NCBI GenBank assembly: GCA_014860355.1
Contig: JACZJV010000116.1
Coordinates: 1-50,008, forward strand
Length of the DNA: 50,008 nt
Direction: 5' to 3'
DNA from: Burkholderiales bacterium
GTDB taxonomy: Bacteria; Pseudomonadota; Gammaproteobacteria; Burkholderiales; SG8-39
The stretch's first letter is position 1, and every line of letters begins with the position of its first letter. The notes below the pieces were generated by a model. The model had not been told where the DNA came from and searched no databases. It saw only the letters and a program-made list of their open reading frames with translations. Of the stretch, positions 24,972-33,664 are shown in pieces. The position numbers and the translations under genes were made by a program.

Positions 24972-25808
24972 TTGAAGACGGCAGAACTGAACATCGCGCA
25001 ACGGATAGGGTTGGCGACGCTCTTGGCGATCATGGTCGCGTGTTCCTGGCTAGCCCCGCTGGACGCGGCTGCCGATCGCCAGGTCGACGCTGGCCTGAAG
25101 CGCGCGCTGCTCACTTTCGCAAGTGCAAGGGCGCTCAATGCGATTATCTCTGTGGTCCAAGGTACGGAAGTCGCCATCGAACCTGCCGGCGTCGGCGTAA
25201 TACTTACCCCGGGCCAGGCGCTCGACCCTGTCAATGACCTGGTAGAGCAGTTTTCCAACCTGATGCTGGTGGCGAGCGTTTCTTTCGGTGTGCAGAAGGT
25301 GCTCATCAGCATCGGCGCCCACTGGCTGGTTTCGCTGTTGCTGTCGATGGCAGCGCTAGTCTGGGCGCTGTTCCAATTTAGCGCAAAGCCGGCGCCGGGC
25401 TGGCTCGCGAGTGTGTTGGTGGTTCTGCTGATGACCCGCTTTGCCGTGCCTGTGGTGACGATAGGGGCCGATGGTTTGTTCCGCACTTTCATGGCGGCCG
25501 ACTATCAATCGAGCCAACAACTGATCGATACCTCTACGGGCAATCTGGCGAAGCTCAATCCTCCGGCTGCGACTACCGACGAAAGCCAGGGGATACTGGA
25601 GAAATTCAAGGGCTGGTGGCCTCCGAGTGCCGATGTGAAATTGCGCTTCGAACAACTGAAGCAGGTAGCAGAGCGGGCGGTCGAGCACATCATCAAGCTC
25701 ATGGTGATTTTCTTGCTGCAAACGCTGCTGTTACCGCTATTGCTGCTCTGGGTCTTGTACCGTGTGGCCCGGCGAACGTTCGAGTGGCCCGCCAGGCAGC
25801 CCCTGTGA
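24972..25808 (+). CDS. Integral membrane protein of unknown function
   Basis: A protein of about 278 aa with an N-terminal hydrophobic helix (RIGLATLLAIMVACSWLAPL), a periplasmic-looking segment, two central helices, and a C-terminal helix (LMVIFLLQTLLLPLLLLWVLYR) after a charged stretch rich in Glu/Lys. I do not recognise a named family. The start is uncertain: I chose TTG 24972, with AAAGG about 10 nt upstream, because the in-frame sequence back to GTG 24786 is not protein-like. Confidence 0.6.
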   Translation: MKTAELNIAQRIGLATLLAIMVACSWLAPLDAAADRQVDAGLKRALLTFASARALNAIISVVQGTEVAIEPAGVGVILTPGQALDPVNDLVEQFSNLMLVASVSFGVQKVLISIGAHWLVSLLLSMAALVWALFQFSAKPAPGWLASVLVVLLMTRFAVPVVTIGADGLFRTFMAADYQSSQQLIDTSTGNLAKLNPPAATTDESQGILEKFKGWWPPSADVKLRFEQLKQVAERAVEHIIKLMVIFLLQTLLLPLLLLWVLYRVARRTFEWPARQPL

Positions 25809-25954
25809 ATGCGGGATCTCTCTTGTAGATCGCCGGGAACCACAATAGACGGGGGAAGGCGATGCATACTGTGGATGCCGTTATTGGCGAAATAACACCA
25901 GGCTCGGACGAGCACGGTGGGACGGGTCCCGACGGTTTGCAATCGTTGCCCAAC

Positions 25955-26521
25955 TTAGTGGAACAGGCCTACAAGTCGAAGCGCGTTGATCGCTCCGCGC
26001 TGCAGCGCCGATACGCGCGGATCGCCCTCGAGCATCGTGCCGCGCGCCACTATGACAGGGTGCGTCTGGCGCATCGCCAGCAGTTGCCCGGGCGTGCACG
26101 CGAGGCAGTTCGCCTCGAATCTGACCATGGTGTTGGGCATTAGTCCGTTGATCGTATAGACCGTCTTGCCGGATTCGAACGCAGTCAGGATCTGCGGTTG
26201 CACCGTTTCTCTCGCGCTGCCGACTATGTCCGCGGCTTGCGTCCCGACACCCAGGTGCCGCAGGTCGAGCGGCCACTCTATGCGCAGGCTCTCCTGCTCC
26301 AGCTTGCCGGTGTTGCCTATGGAAAACTCGTAGTGGAAAGTGCAGGTCCGCTTGCCATCGGTGTTGGCGCAATACGCGACGCTGACACCACCGCCGTAGA
26401 GGACTTCGTAGCTGGGCGACAGCAGAGTCTGGCTCAGGATTATGCCCGCCACGCCGGCCAGTCCACTGCCTGCGGCAATCCAGCGCGCCATTCCCTGCGG
26501 CGCGAAGTCGCGCCAGTTCAT
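25955..26521 (-). CDS. Membrane-anchored protein with conserved-looking cysteines, unknown
   Basis: A 188-aa protein with one N-terminal helix (about residues 12-32, WIAAGSGLAGVAGIILSQTL) and a predicted extracytoplasmic domain. That domain has four cysteines arranged as two pairs (AYCANTDGKRTCTF and ANCLACTPG), which suggests disulfides or metal binding. ATG 26521 is chosen because the open frame before it (to 26815) is Arg/Pro-rich and has no ribosome site. It is divergent from a TlpA-like thioredoxin gene, which could act on its cysteines. Function unknown. Confidence 0.5.
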   Translation of the reverse strand: MNWRDFAPQGMARWIAAGSGLAGVAGIILSQTLLSPSYEVLYGGGVSVAYCANTDGKRTCTFHYEFSIGNTGKLEQESLRIEWPLDLRHLGVGTQAADIVGSARETVQPQILTAFESGKTVYTINGLMPNTMVRFEANCLACTPGQLLAMRQTHPVIVARGTMLEGDPRVSALQRGAINALRLVGLFH

Positions 26522-26840
26522 CGTTGGCCGCACGGGCGGCAAATGCGCCACGGCGGCGTTCCCGGTGCAGCGGCGGCGGGCGAGCACGCACCGCGCCCGC
26601 CAGGCAATCGAATTTCCCCCGAGGGTGGCCGGTTCGACTTCACCCGCAAAGTATCTGCGCGTATTGCGGCCGCGGTCAATCGCAGATCCCGCGCCCAGAG
26701 TAGGCGGGCCCAGGCTATGCGAAAATGCCGCCTGAACAAGCCGGTCGGTCCTGCCAGAGCGCATGCATAAGGCGCATGGTTCCGACTTTTTGCCAGTGGA
26801 CAGTTTCCCGGGCAATGGTGAGGCGGGCGAGAGGTCGTGA
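26522..26840. other. Divergent intergenic region
   Basis: Between the cysteine-containing membrane protein (minus) and the TlpA-like gene (plus). The minus frame stays open here but looks noncoding. No promoter or repeat stood out. Confidence 0.35.
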
Positions 26841-27350
26841 ATGAGAGCAATTTTCCTGATCGTTTTCTGGATGTCGGCGCTGTCGGCGTCGGCCTACGCC
26901 AAGATGCCGGGCGAGGTCGATGAGGGTGGCCTGCTGCGTGAAGCGCCGCTCTATGGGTTCTCCGGCGACTACCGCAAGCTTTCCGAACTGCGCGGCAAGC
27001 CGCTGATCATCAATGTCTGGGCCAGTTGGTGCGGTCCTTGCCGGGCGGAAATGGGGTCGCTGGAGCGGCTTTCGCGCCGTTTCAATGGAAAACAATTCAA
27101 TATCATCGGCGTCTCGACTGACGACTACCCCAAACTGGCCGCGGAATTTCTGCGGCAGACCAAAGTCAGCTTCGACAACTATCACGACAGAAACCTGCTG
27201 CTCGAATCGATGCTGGGTGCCAACACCATACCCCTGACCGTCCTGATCGACGCGCAGGGCCGGGTGATCAAGAAAGTCAGGGGTTCGAGGCAATGGGACA
27301 GCCCCGAATCTCTGGAGCTGATCGGAAAAGCGTTTCGCAAGAAACTTTGA
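26841..27350 (+). CDS. TlpA/ResA-like periplasmic thioredoxin
   Basis: A 169-aa protein with a signal peptide (residues 1-20) and a thioredoxin fold. The redox motif is NVWASWCGPCRAEM, the TlpA-type insert follows (FNIIGVSTDDY), and the cis-proline is in GANTIPLTVLID. Such proteins reduce or relay electrons to periplasmic thiols, for instance in cytochrome c or CuA maturation. ATG 26841 has GAGAGG upstream. Its neighbours are a Cys-containing membrane protein (divergent) and an AOR-like protein 281 bp downstream. Confidence 0.88.
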   Translation: MRAIFLIVFWMSALSASAYAKMPGEVDEGGLLREAPLYGFSGDYRKLSELRGKPLIINVWASWCGPCRAEMGSLERLSRRFNGKQFNIIGVSTDDYPKLAAEFLRQTKVSFDNYHDRNLLLESMLGANTIPLTVLIDAQGRVIKKVRGSRQWDSPESLELIGKAFRKKL

Positions 27351-27631
27351 GTCAGCCGGCGTCGCGCGGAATTCTCGCGGCGCCGTGGTGGCGTCGCGCG
27401 CTTGCCCTGATCGCACCTTGGCACCTGCGGTGCGCCGGCTGGATCGCGGTGCGCGGCGCTCTGCGGTGCCGAAGTCGAACCCAACACCAGGCGCGCCAGC
27501 TTCGCCGGGCCGGATATCCACACAATGTACATGGTTTGCTACAGGCCCGGACGGGACGGAGCGGGAGCGAAAAGGGTAGAATTGCTACTGCATTTCAATC
27601 CGATTTTCCAATCTATACGGGGTACACCGAC

Positions 27632-29341
27632 ATGCGCAAATACCTGCATATCAATCTTGGCGACCGCTCGGTCAAAACCGACGAATTGCACGGTGAGGAC
27701 ATAATTCGCGCTGGACGCTACCTGATTGCCAAGACCCTGCTCGAGCTCGGCGCAGCCAAAGTCGACCCGCTGTCGCCGGACAATCCATTGATCTTTTCCG
27801 CAGGTCCGTTCGCGGGGACCAACTTTTCCAACGCCAACCGGCTTAGCGTTGGCTGCAAGAGTCCGTTGACGGGCGGCATCAAGGAGGCCAACTCGGGCGG
27901 CACCTTCGGCTTCGCCATGGGCCAGCTGGAGATCGCCGGATTTACCCTCTATGGCGCATGCAAGGACTGGGTGGTGATGCGCATTACCAAAGAGGGCGAT
28001 ATTACCTATGACAGCGCCGAACCCTATATGGGCAAGGGAAACAACGAGGCGGCCGAACTGCTATTCGAGAAGTACGGCAAGAAGATCGCCTTCTCGCTTT
28101 GCGGCCCGGTGGGCGAGTACCTGGGCCTGATGGCGGGGATCGCCTTCACTGACACCGATGGCCGGCCGTCGCGCCTGTCGGCGCGTGGCGGCGTCGGCGC
28201 CGTCATGGGCTCGAAGAAGGTCAAGGCCATAGTCATCGACGTACACAAAATGCCCACCTTCCACGACCGCAAGAAAGTGATGGGCGCGATACGCGAATAC
28301 GGCGCGCGCCTCGCGAAGGAGCCGGCAATCAACACTTTCAAGACTACCGGTACAGCGATGATGGGCGATATCACCAACCGCATCGGCGGGCTGCCGGTGC
28401 GCAATTTCAGCAGCGGCCGTCTGGTGGAAGCCGCGGAAGGTCCGCTCCAGCTCGGCGGCGACTTCATCCGCGAGCTCAATTCCAGCCGCGGCGGGCACAT
28501 CTCGCACGCCTGCATGCCCGGATGCATGATCGAATGCAGCAACGTCTATGTCGACGAGAGCGGCAAGGAAATGGTATCGCCGCTGGAATACGAGACCCTC
28601 GGTCTGATGGGCAGCAATTGCGGCCTCACCCACCCGGACCAGGTGGCGAGGGTGAACGCCGTCGCCAACGATCTGGGCATCGACACCATCGAGGCCGGCG
28701 CCACGATCGCGGTGTTGATGGAGGCGGGCCTGGGCAAATTCGGCGACGAAGCCTTCATGCACGCGGCACTGGATGACATCCGCCAGGGCAACGAACGCGG
28801 CCGAATTTTCGCGCAGGGGGCGGCGCGTGCGGGCGCGCACTACAAAGTTGCGCGCGTCCCTGTGATCAAGAAGCAAAGCATCAGCGCCTACGATCCGCGC
28901 GTGATCGAGGTGACCGGCATTTCCATGATGATCACGGCTCAGGGCGCTGATCACACCGCTGGCAATCTGCCGGTGTTCGACTGCAAGGACAAGACCACCG
29001 CGCAGTTGTGCGAGGCCAGTCTCGGCATCCAGACCGCCTGCGCCGCAGTCGATTCCATCGGACTGTGCATCTTCGGGCGTTCGGTCACCAACGTGAGCTC
29101 GGAGCTCATCGTCACGGCGCTCAACGACGCTCACGGTACCAGGCTGGAGCCGTCGTTCATGCAGACGCTGGGGCGCGAAGCGCTGAGACTGGAGTGGGAA
29201 TTCAACAAGGCAGCCGGATTTACCGAAAAGGACGACGAGTTGCCTGACTTCTTCTACAACGAGCCCCTCGCGCCGAGCAACAAAGCCGCGCGCCATCACA
29301 GCGCCGAAGTCAATCGCAGCATGCGCGAGTTGATGGGCTGA
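27632..29341 (+). CDS. Aldehyde ferredoxin oxidoreductase family protein (solitary)
   Basis: A 569-aa member of the tungsten/molybdenum aldehyde:ferredoxin oxidoreductase family. The N-terminal domain has the pterin-binding features (GPFAGTNFSNANRLSVGCKSP, GARGGVGAVMGSKKVKAI-like segment SARGGVGAVMGSKKVKA). The cluster motif is ACMPGCMIECSN, Cys294-x3-Cys298-x3-Cys302, whereas the family norm is C-x2-C-x3-C; the distal Cys is in DSIGLCIFG. It is shorter than AorB in this window (615 aa). No ferredoxin or FAD partner adjoins it. ATG 27632 starts at MRKYLHINL, the normal AOR beginning. Substrate unknown; activity is plausible but not assured. Confidence 0.85.
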   Translation: MRKYLHINLGDRSVKTDELHGEDIIRAGRYLIAKTLLELGAAKVDPLSPDNPLIFSAGPFAGTNFSNANRLSVGCKSPLTGGIKEANSGGTFGFAMGQLEIAGFTLYGACKDWVVMRITKEGDITYDSAEPYMGKGNNEAAELLFEKYGKKIAFSLCGPVGEYLGLMAGIAFTDTDGRPSRLSARGGVGAVMGSKKVKAIVIDVHKMPTFHDRKKVMGAIREYGARLAKEPAINTFKTTGTAMMGDITNRIGGLPVRNFSSGRLVEAAEGPLQLGGDFIRELNSSRGGHISHACMPGCMIECSNVYVDESGKEMVSPLEYETLGLMGSNCGLTHPDQVARVNAVANDLGIDTIEAGATIAVLMEAGLGKFGDEAFMHAALDDIRQGNERGRIFAQGAARAGAHYKVARVPVIKKQSISAYDPRVIEVTGISMMITAQGADHTAGNLPVFDCKDKTTAQLCEASLGIQTACAAVDSIGLCIFGRSVTNVSSELIVTALNDAHGTRLEPSFMQTLGREALRLEWEFNKAAGFTEKDDELPDFFYNEPLAPSNKAARHHSAEVNRSMRELMG

Positions 29342-29753
29342 CTCCGGGCAGGGAACCTCACCATGGCCGCTGCGCGAGGCTAGTGCTGCGGCGTGCGTCT
29401 TGAAGCTTCTTGCCTTGCGTCCCCATCTCTCGATAACCCCCTAGAAAATCGAGAGTAAACGAGGTTATGCGACTGTTTACACCCCCCCCCCGCCTAAATC
29501 TTTGAGGGTTAACGCGCTTTAATGATCCGGCCCTGCGACTGCCTGCGCCCTGATGCGAGCCTATCCGGCCTGCCTGTATATTATTTTGTTTGCGCAATAG
29601 TTCGCAGTGCGGAAGTGCGGGTGTGCGTAATAATGCCGCTATGAAGAGCTATCCGGGCTTGCTTTTCGGTTCTAGAGATGGCGGGTGCCGCCCGCCGAAA
29701 CGCCCAGATCTCGATATGCGGGAATGGCTGTCGAAGGTGGGAGGAGCGAAGTA
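29342..29753. other. Intergenic region with C10 tract and inverted repeat
   Basis: No gene is supported. GTAAAC (29455-29460) and GTTTAC (29475-29480) form an inverted repeat with a 14-bp spacer, followed immediately by a run of ten C residues (29482-29491). Both lie about 260-300 bp upstream of the PilZ gene. The region right of it is AT-richer and may carry the promoter. Confidence 0.45.
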
Positions 29754-30224
29754 ATGGCGACTACCATGGACTCGTGGGAAAACGCGGACAGACGGGAAGC
29801 CTCACGCGCTCGTCTGCAGCTCAGGTTGGCGCTCATCTATCCCCAACGCGAAGGCCGTCCGAGCCAGCCGATCTACCATGCGAAAACCCACGACATATGC
29901 CTATCCGGGTTGTCGATGGTTGTCGACGACAACGTCTATCAAGAAGGCGAAGTCACCATTCTGCTGGCTTTGCCACCCGTGCACAGCTGGGCCTCGCAGA
30001 AGATCATAACTGCGACGGCCGTGATGACCTACGCGATACATTCGTCCAAGCTCGGTGCGTTCAAGATTGGCATGACGTTTCTTGAGTTCAAGGAAGACGG
30101 AAAGCGCTTGTTGCAGGAGGCGCTACTGCAGGATCTGGGCAAGGCCACTGACGGCGGCATGCGGCGCCGGGGCACACGCTCCGTAACCGGGCGCACCCGG
30201 GACCACCGACCGCGCGGCTGGTGA
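29754..30224 (+). CDS. PilZ-domain protein
   Basis: A 156-aa protein with one PilZ domain, which binds cyclic di-GMP. The binding motif is split as usual: an Arg-rich N-terminal stretch (NADRREASRARLQ) and D-x-S-x-x-G in THDICLSGLSMVV. The remaining beta-barrel is followed by a basic tail. GGGAGGAG sits 5-6 nt before ATG 29754. There are no cyclic-di-GMP enzymes nearby, so the output is unknown. Isolated gene on the plus strand. Confidence 0.82.
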   Translation: MATTMDSWENADRREASRARLQLRLALIYPQREGRPSQPIYHAKTHDICLSGLSMVVDDNVYQEGEVTILLALPPVHSWASQKIITATAVMTYAIHSSKLGAFKIGMTFLEFKEDGKRLLQEALLQDLGKATDGGMRRRGTRSVTGRTRDHRPRGW

Positions 30225-30401
30225 GACGGCGCAAGCCGGCCCCTCCCCGGTGCCGGTGAAATCATTGGAATAACTGGAACGAGGGGATTTCCCCCGAGTT
30301 CTTATCGTCCGTAAGCCGGGACGACTCGAGAGACGGAGACTTTCCCCTCAAGCGGGATTTTGACGTTTCGGGCGCCCCCCGTTCGGACCGCAACATAGGG
30401 A

Positions 30402-31073
30402 CTATTGCTGCGGGTTGTTGATTCGCTGCTTTAGTTCCGCCACCACGATTTCAAGCTCGGCCACGCGGCGTTCCAGCAGGTCCATGCGTCCGCCCGCGGG
30501 AGGCGCGCGTTCTGCCAAATCGGCGAATACCTCCGGATTTTCCGCCTCTCCGGTCGCGGCGATTTCGCCGCTGAACAGGTGGGCGTAGCGTGATTCGCGC
30601 CTGCCTGGCTCACGCGCGAGGCGCACTACATAGGGACCATCTTCCCGCTGGGCCAAGCCGGCAAGCGCCGCTTCGACTTCCGCCACATCGCCAAACCGGC
30701 ACAGCCGGTTGGCGCGGCTACGCAATTCCCCCGGCGTCTGCGGTCCGCGCAGAAAGAGTTCGCACACGATGCCCAGTTCCTGCGCAGAGAGCTTCAGCGT
30801 GCCGAAGGTCGTGTTGCAGAACAGGTGCTGGTACTTTGGCACGCGGTTTCCATAGCCGCTCTGTTCGCTGACCAGGCGCTTCTTGCTTAGCTGGTCGATG
30901 AGTTGCTGGACTGTGGCCTCGTCCAGGTTCAGCACCGGGTCCCGGTTGCTCTTCTGGTTGCATGCGTTGGTGAGGGCGTTGAGGGACAGGGGATACTGCT
31001 CCGGCGTGGTAATTTCCTTTTCGATCAGGCAGCCGATTACGCGGGTTTCGTGCAGTGAGAGTTCCAGATTCAT
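30402..31073 (-). CDS. yceH: YceH family protein (DUF480)
   Basis: A 223-aa protein of the YceH/UPF0502 family, recognised by [24 protein letters not shown] at the start and [18 protein letters not shown], then [19 protein letters not shown]. It contains two winged-helix domains and a C-terminal coiled coil ([20 protein letters not shown]). The cellular role is not established. It lies downstream of, and apart from, the MFS gene on the same strand (52 bp gap), so they may be cotranscribed. Confidence 0.92.
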   Translation of the reverse strand: MNLELSLHETRVIGCLIEKEITTPEQYPLSLNALTNACNQKSNRDPVLNLDEATVQQLIDQLSKKRLVSEQSGYGNRVPKYQHLFCNTTFGTLKLSAQELGIVCELFLRGPQTPGELRSRANRLCRFGDVAEVEAALAGLAQREDGPYVVRLAREPGRRESRYAHLFSGEIAATGEAENPEVFADLAERAPPAGGRMDLLERRVAELEIVVAELKQRINNPQQ

Positions 31074-31125
31074 ATTTGTGACCTTAGGGATGAAATTCGC
31101 AAAGTTCCGGTCTGTGGGGCGAAGC

Positions 31126-32367
31126 TCAGCGGCGCGGCATCGTCAGCACGGCCGAGAGCAAGACGGCGGCTGCAGCCAGTGCGGCCGCCATGTAAAAGCT
31201 GGACGAAAAGCTGCCCGAGTACTCGGCCAATACACCGGCAACCGCGGGACCGCTGATTTGACCCAGGCCGAAAATCAGCGTGATGAAACCCAGCGCCCTG
31301 GGGGCGTTCTCAGCACCGGCATAGTCACCGACAGCGGCTGCCATGATCGACGGTATGCTCCAGGCCACCATTCCGTACAAGAATATGGAGAGATAAAGAA
31401 AAATCCCCGGCAATCCGGAAGCTACCAGCAGATAAGCCAGGAACTGGGTGGAAAATACGATGACCAGACCGGCCCTTCTGCCGAGTCTATCGGATATGGA
31501 ACCGAATACCGGCCCGGAGAAAATGCTGAGGAAGCCGACAACTGCCCAGAAATTGCCGGCCAAGGCTTCCGACAAGCCCCGCTCCAGGACCAGCGTCGTG
31601 ACAATGAAAGTGGCATAGATGACATAGGTGTAGCCAAAGAGGAAATAAATCGCCCCCAGATGGTACATGGCCTTGTTGCCGTAAATATTGAACTTTCCGT
31701 TGGCCCTAGTCCGGGCGCCGCCCGTAGCGACGTGGTCGTCATCCCCGGGCAGCGGGAGTCCGAGATCGGCGGGCCTGTTCCTCAAAAGAATGAGGCAAAG
31801 GAACGCTATCAGGACAACAATCGCACCCAGGGAAAGCCAACTGGTGCGCCAGCCCTCCGCACCGTTCACGCGGTTGACCAGAGGAATGAAAAACCCGGCA
31901 AAAATAATGGCTATGCCGCTCCCCGAAGACATGAAACCCGCCGCCTTGCCACGGCTTTTCTTCGCGAACCATGTCGATGCGAGGCTCATCATCGACACAT
32001 TGGCCCCGCCGCTTCCTATGCCGGTGAGCACATAGAGCGCCAGCATCCCGGCAAACGCCTCTGACCTGCTCAGCAAGGCCATGGTCAGTCCCACCAGCAG
32101 CAGGGAAAGAAAAATGAATTTCCGCTGCCCGATACGGGCGACGATCATGCCGCTGAAAAAAACAGAAACGAGATAGCCGACGAAATTGCCAGTGCTGATG
32201 TAGCCCATCTGCGCGTAAGTCAGCCCCAGCGTGGCTGCCATCGAGGGCAGCAGCATGCCGAGCGCAAATCGGCCGAATCCGAGGCACGCGAGGGTGCTCA
32301 ACGCGCCGGTGGCGACGATAACCCAACCGTAATAGATCGACGGGTGGCCGGGCCTGGAGACGCTCAT
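31126..32367 (-). CDS. MFS transporter (YbfB/YjiJ-like)
   Basis: A 413-aa major facilitator protein with 12 predicted helices in two halves around a basic central loop (about residue 205-225). Helix 1-2 reads [14 protein letters not shown], the hallmark of the YbfB/YjiJ subgroup, and the loop 2-3 motif is [11 protein letters not shown]. The substrate is not predictable; the subgroup is poorly characterised, with many members next to organic acid genes. ATG 32367 is preferred over a TTG three codons upstream. Confidence 0.88.
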   Translation of the reverse strand: MSVSRPGHPSIYYGWVIVATGALSTLACLGFGRFALGMLLPSMAATLGLTYAQMGYISTGNFVGYLVSVFFSGMIVARIGQRKFIFLSLLLVGLTMALLSRSEAFAGMLALYVLTGIGSGGANVSMMSLASTWFAKKSRGKAAGFMSSGSGIAIIFAGFFIPLVNRVNGAEGWRTSWLSLGAIVVLIAFLCLILLRNRPADLGLPLPGDDDHVATGGARTRANGKFNIYGNKAMYHLGAIYFLFGYTYVIYATFIVTTLVLERGLSEALAGNFWAVVGFLSIFSGPVFGSISDRLGRRAGLVIVFSTQFLAYLLVASGLPGIFLYLSIFLYGMVAWSIPSIMAAAVGDYAGAENAPRALGFITLIFGLGQISGPAVAGVLAEYSGSFSSSFYMAAALAAAAVLLSAVLTMPRR

Positions 32368-32419
32368 CCAATCCAAGGAATCAAGCGCGATACCACGCGT
32401 TGCACCCGTTCACCTCTGG

Positions 32420-32926
32420 TCACTCAAAATCGCCGGGACCGCTCGGTGGCTCTGCGGCGTAGTCCTTGATCTTGAACGCCTCGCGCACAATGTCGTCGGA
32501 GGAGATCTGCACGTAGAGCACGTACGGGTTCGCAACCGTATCCATCGGGTATTCCCACACTTCGCGTTGCAGCCGCCGCAGGTGCGTGGTGACCGCAGGC
32601 GGGCCGAACAGTTCGCGCACCTCTCCGGCTGTCGTGGTTCCCAGCACCAGCTTGCCGATGTTGGCATCGGTGAGGCGCTGTTCCACCGCCTGCACCTTGC
32701 CGTTCGCACCGATGGAGACCGCATAGGTTTCGCGACCGAAGGGGCCGCGCGGATAATAGAGCACGCTGCCGCCACCGGGCTTTTCGATGCGCTCGGCTGG
32801 TTTTCCCATCAGGGTTTCGACTTCGCCGGCGGTGGATTTTCCGGCGACTAGGCTACTGCCGGAATAGGAGGCGCAACCAGAGACTAGGCACGCCGCAAGA
32901 AACGTAGCAACGCACAGGGTTTTCAT
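32420..32926 (-). CDS. Lipoprotein with two SmpA/BamE-like repeats
   Basis: A 168-aa lipoprotein with lipobox VSGC. The mature part seems to contain two copies of a BamE/SmpA-like beta-hairpin unit: AGKSTAGEVETLMGKPAERI and LGTTTAGEVRELFGPPAV, each followed by a YPRG/YPMD strand. Such folds occur in outer-membrane assembly lipoproteins, but this one is not BamE itself. ATG 32926 has GGAGAG 6 nt upstream. Convergence or operon links with its neighbours are not evident. Confidence 0.8.
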   Translation of the reverse strand: MKTLCVATFLAACLVSGCASYSGSSLVAGKSTAGEVETLMGKPAERIEKPGGGSVLYYPRGPFGRETYAVSIGANGKVQAVEQRLTDANIGKLVLGTTTAGEVRELFGPPAVTTHLRRLQREVWEYPMDTVANPYVLYVQISSDDIVREAFKIKDYAAEPPSGPGDFE

Positions 32927-33104
32927 GTTTCTCTCCGAGAACATTCGATGAACGATGAGGGCGATCCTCGCGCATTACTATACGCTCAAGTCCGAACTCC
33001 GGCGTATAGCCGAAGCGCGCACCCGCGGACACGACGGCAGCACAATTGCCGGAATCCCGAGCTTGGCCTGGCTCGGGCCGCGCGCATCCTTGATCGATCG
33101 CGCT

Positions 33105-33392
33105 TCAGCCTCCGCCGCGCCGGAAATAACTTTCGAAGCGCGCCATGAAGTCCTCGATCTCGACGGCCGAATAGCCGCTGAACTCGACCTCGACCTGATG
33201 GCGCTCGAGCTGGATCAGGCCCAGACGCAGTTGCGGCATGGCCGCGAGGCCGATGCGCCAGCAGCGGGCGCCGTCGCGGTGCACGTATCCTTTGTCGTCC
33301 TCGACGTAGGCAACATAATTGACTGCAGCGGGCAGCAGGCGGCGAAATTCCGCCCGTGTGATGGACATCTCGAAGCGCAGCGGCAGCTTCAT
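33105..33392 (-). CDS. Small conserved-looking protein ending the aor operon
   Basis: A 95-aa protein with no recognised family. It has an N-terminal SITRAEFRRLLPAAV segment, a central VHRDGARCWRIGLAA, and a hydrophobic-polar alternation (QLRLGLIQLERHQVEVEFSG) suggestive of a small alpha/beta domain. It starts 17 nt after the MoaD-like gene, in the same direction, and is the last gene of the aor operon. The position implies a part in AOR cofactor insertion or assembly, perhaps equivalent to the accessory gene at the end of the Aromatoleum aor operon; that is inference. Confidence 0.65.
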   Translation of the reverse strand: MKLPLRFEMSITRAEFRRLLPAAVNYVAYVEDDKGYVHRDGARCWRIGLAAMPQLRLGLIQLERHQVEVEFSGYSAVEIEDFMARFESYFRRGGG

Positions 33393-33409
33393 CCAGCGAA
33401 TCGCGGCGT

Positions 33410-33664
33410 CTAGCCGCCTGCAATCGGCGGCCAGATCGCCAGCGTTTCGCCGTCGACCAGGGGGCGCGTGGCGCGCGTCGCGGGCGGTATGAAAACACCG
33501 TCTACGAGCACCAGATGGCAGAGTTTGAGCGGCAGGTTCTGGCCCGCGATAAGCTGCGCCGGCGTGGTGCCGGCATCGAGCTCCAGTTCCAGTGCGTTGC
33601 TCTTGCGCGCTGCGTCCGGCAGATAGTCAGAAAGCATGGCATAGAGCTTGAGCGTCACCTTCAT
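33410..33664 (-). CDS. MoaD/ThiS-like sulfur carrier of the aor operon
   Basis: An 84-aa ubiquitin-like protein ending in PPIAGG; the C-terminal Gly-Gly is the thiocarboxylation site of MoaD and ThiS carriers. The start MKVTLKLYAMLSDYLP and the DGETLAIWPPIAGG end are typical. It would donate sulfur for the pterin dithiolene of the tungsten/molybdenum cofactor used by AorB. Its ATG overlaps the aorC stop as ATGA (33661-33664), so translation is coupled. Confidence 0.88.
   Translation of the reverse strand: MKVTLKLYAMLSDYLPDAARKSNALELELDAGTTPAQLIAGQNLPLKLCHLVLVDGVFIPPATRATRPLVDGETLAIWPPIAGG

Noticed and set aside
27419-27434. Sigma54-like TGGCAC-N5-GTGCG upstream of the solitary AOR gene
   Set aside because: The GG/GC spacing fits, but the -12 element is poor, it lies about 200 bp from the start codon, and no enhancer-binding protein gene is nearby.
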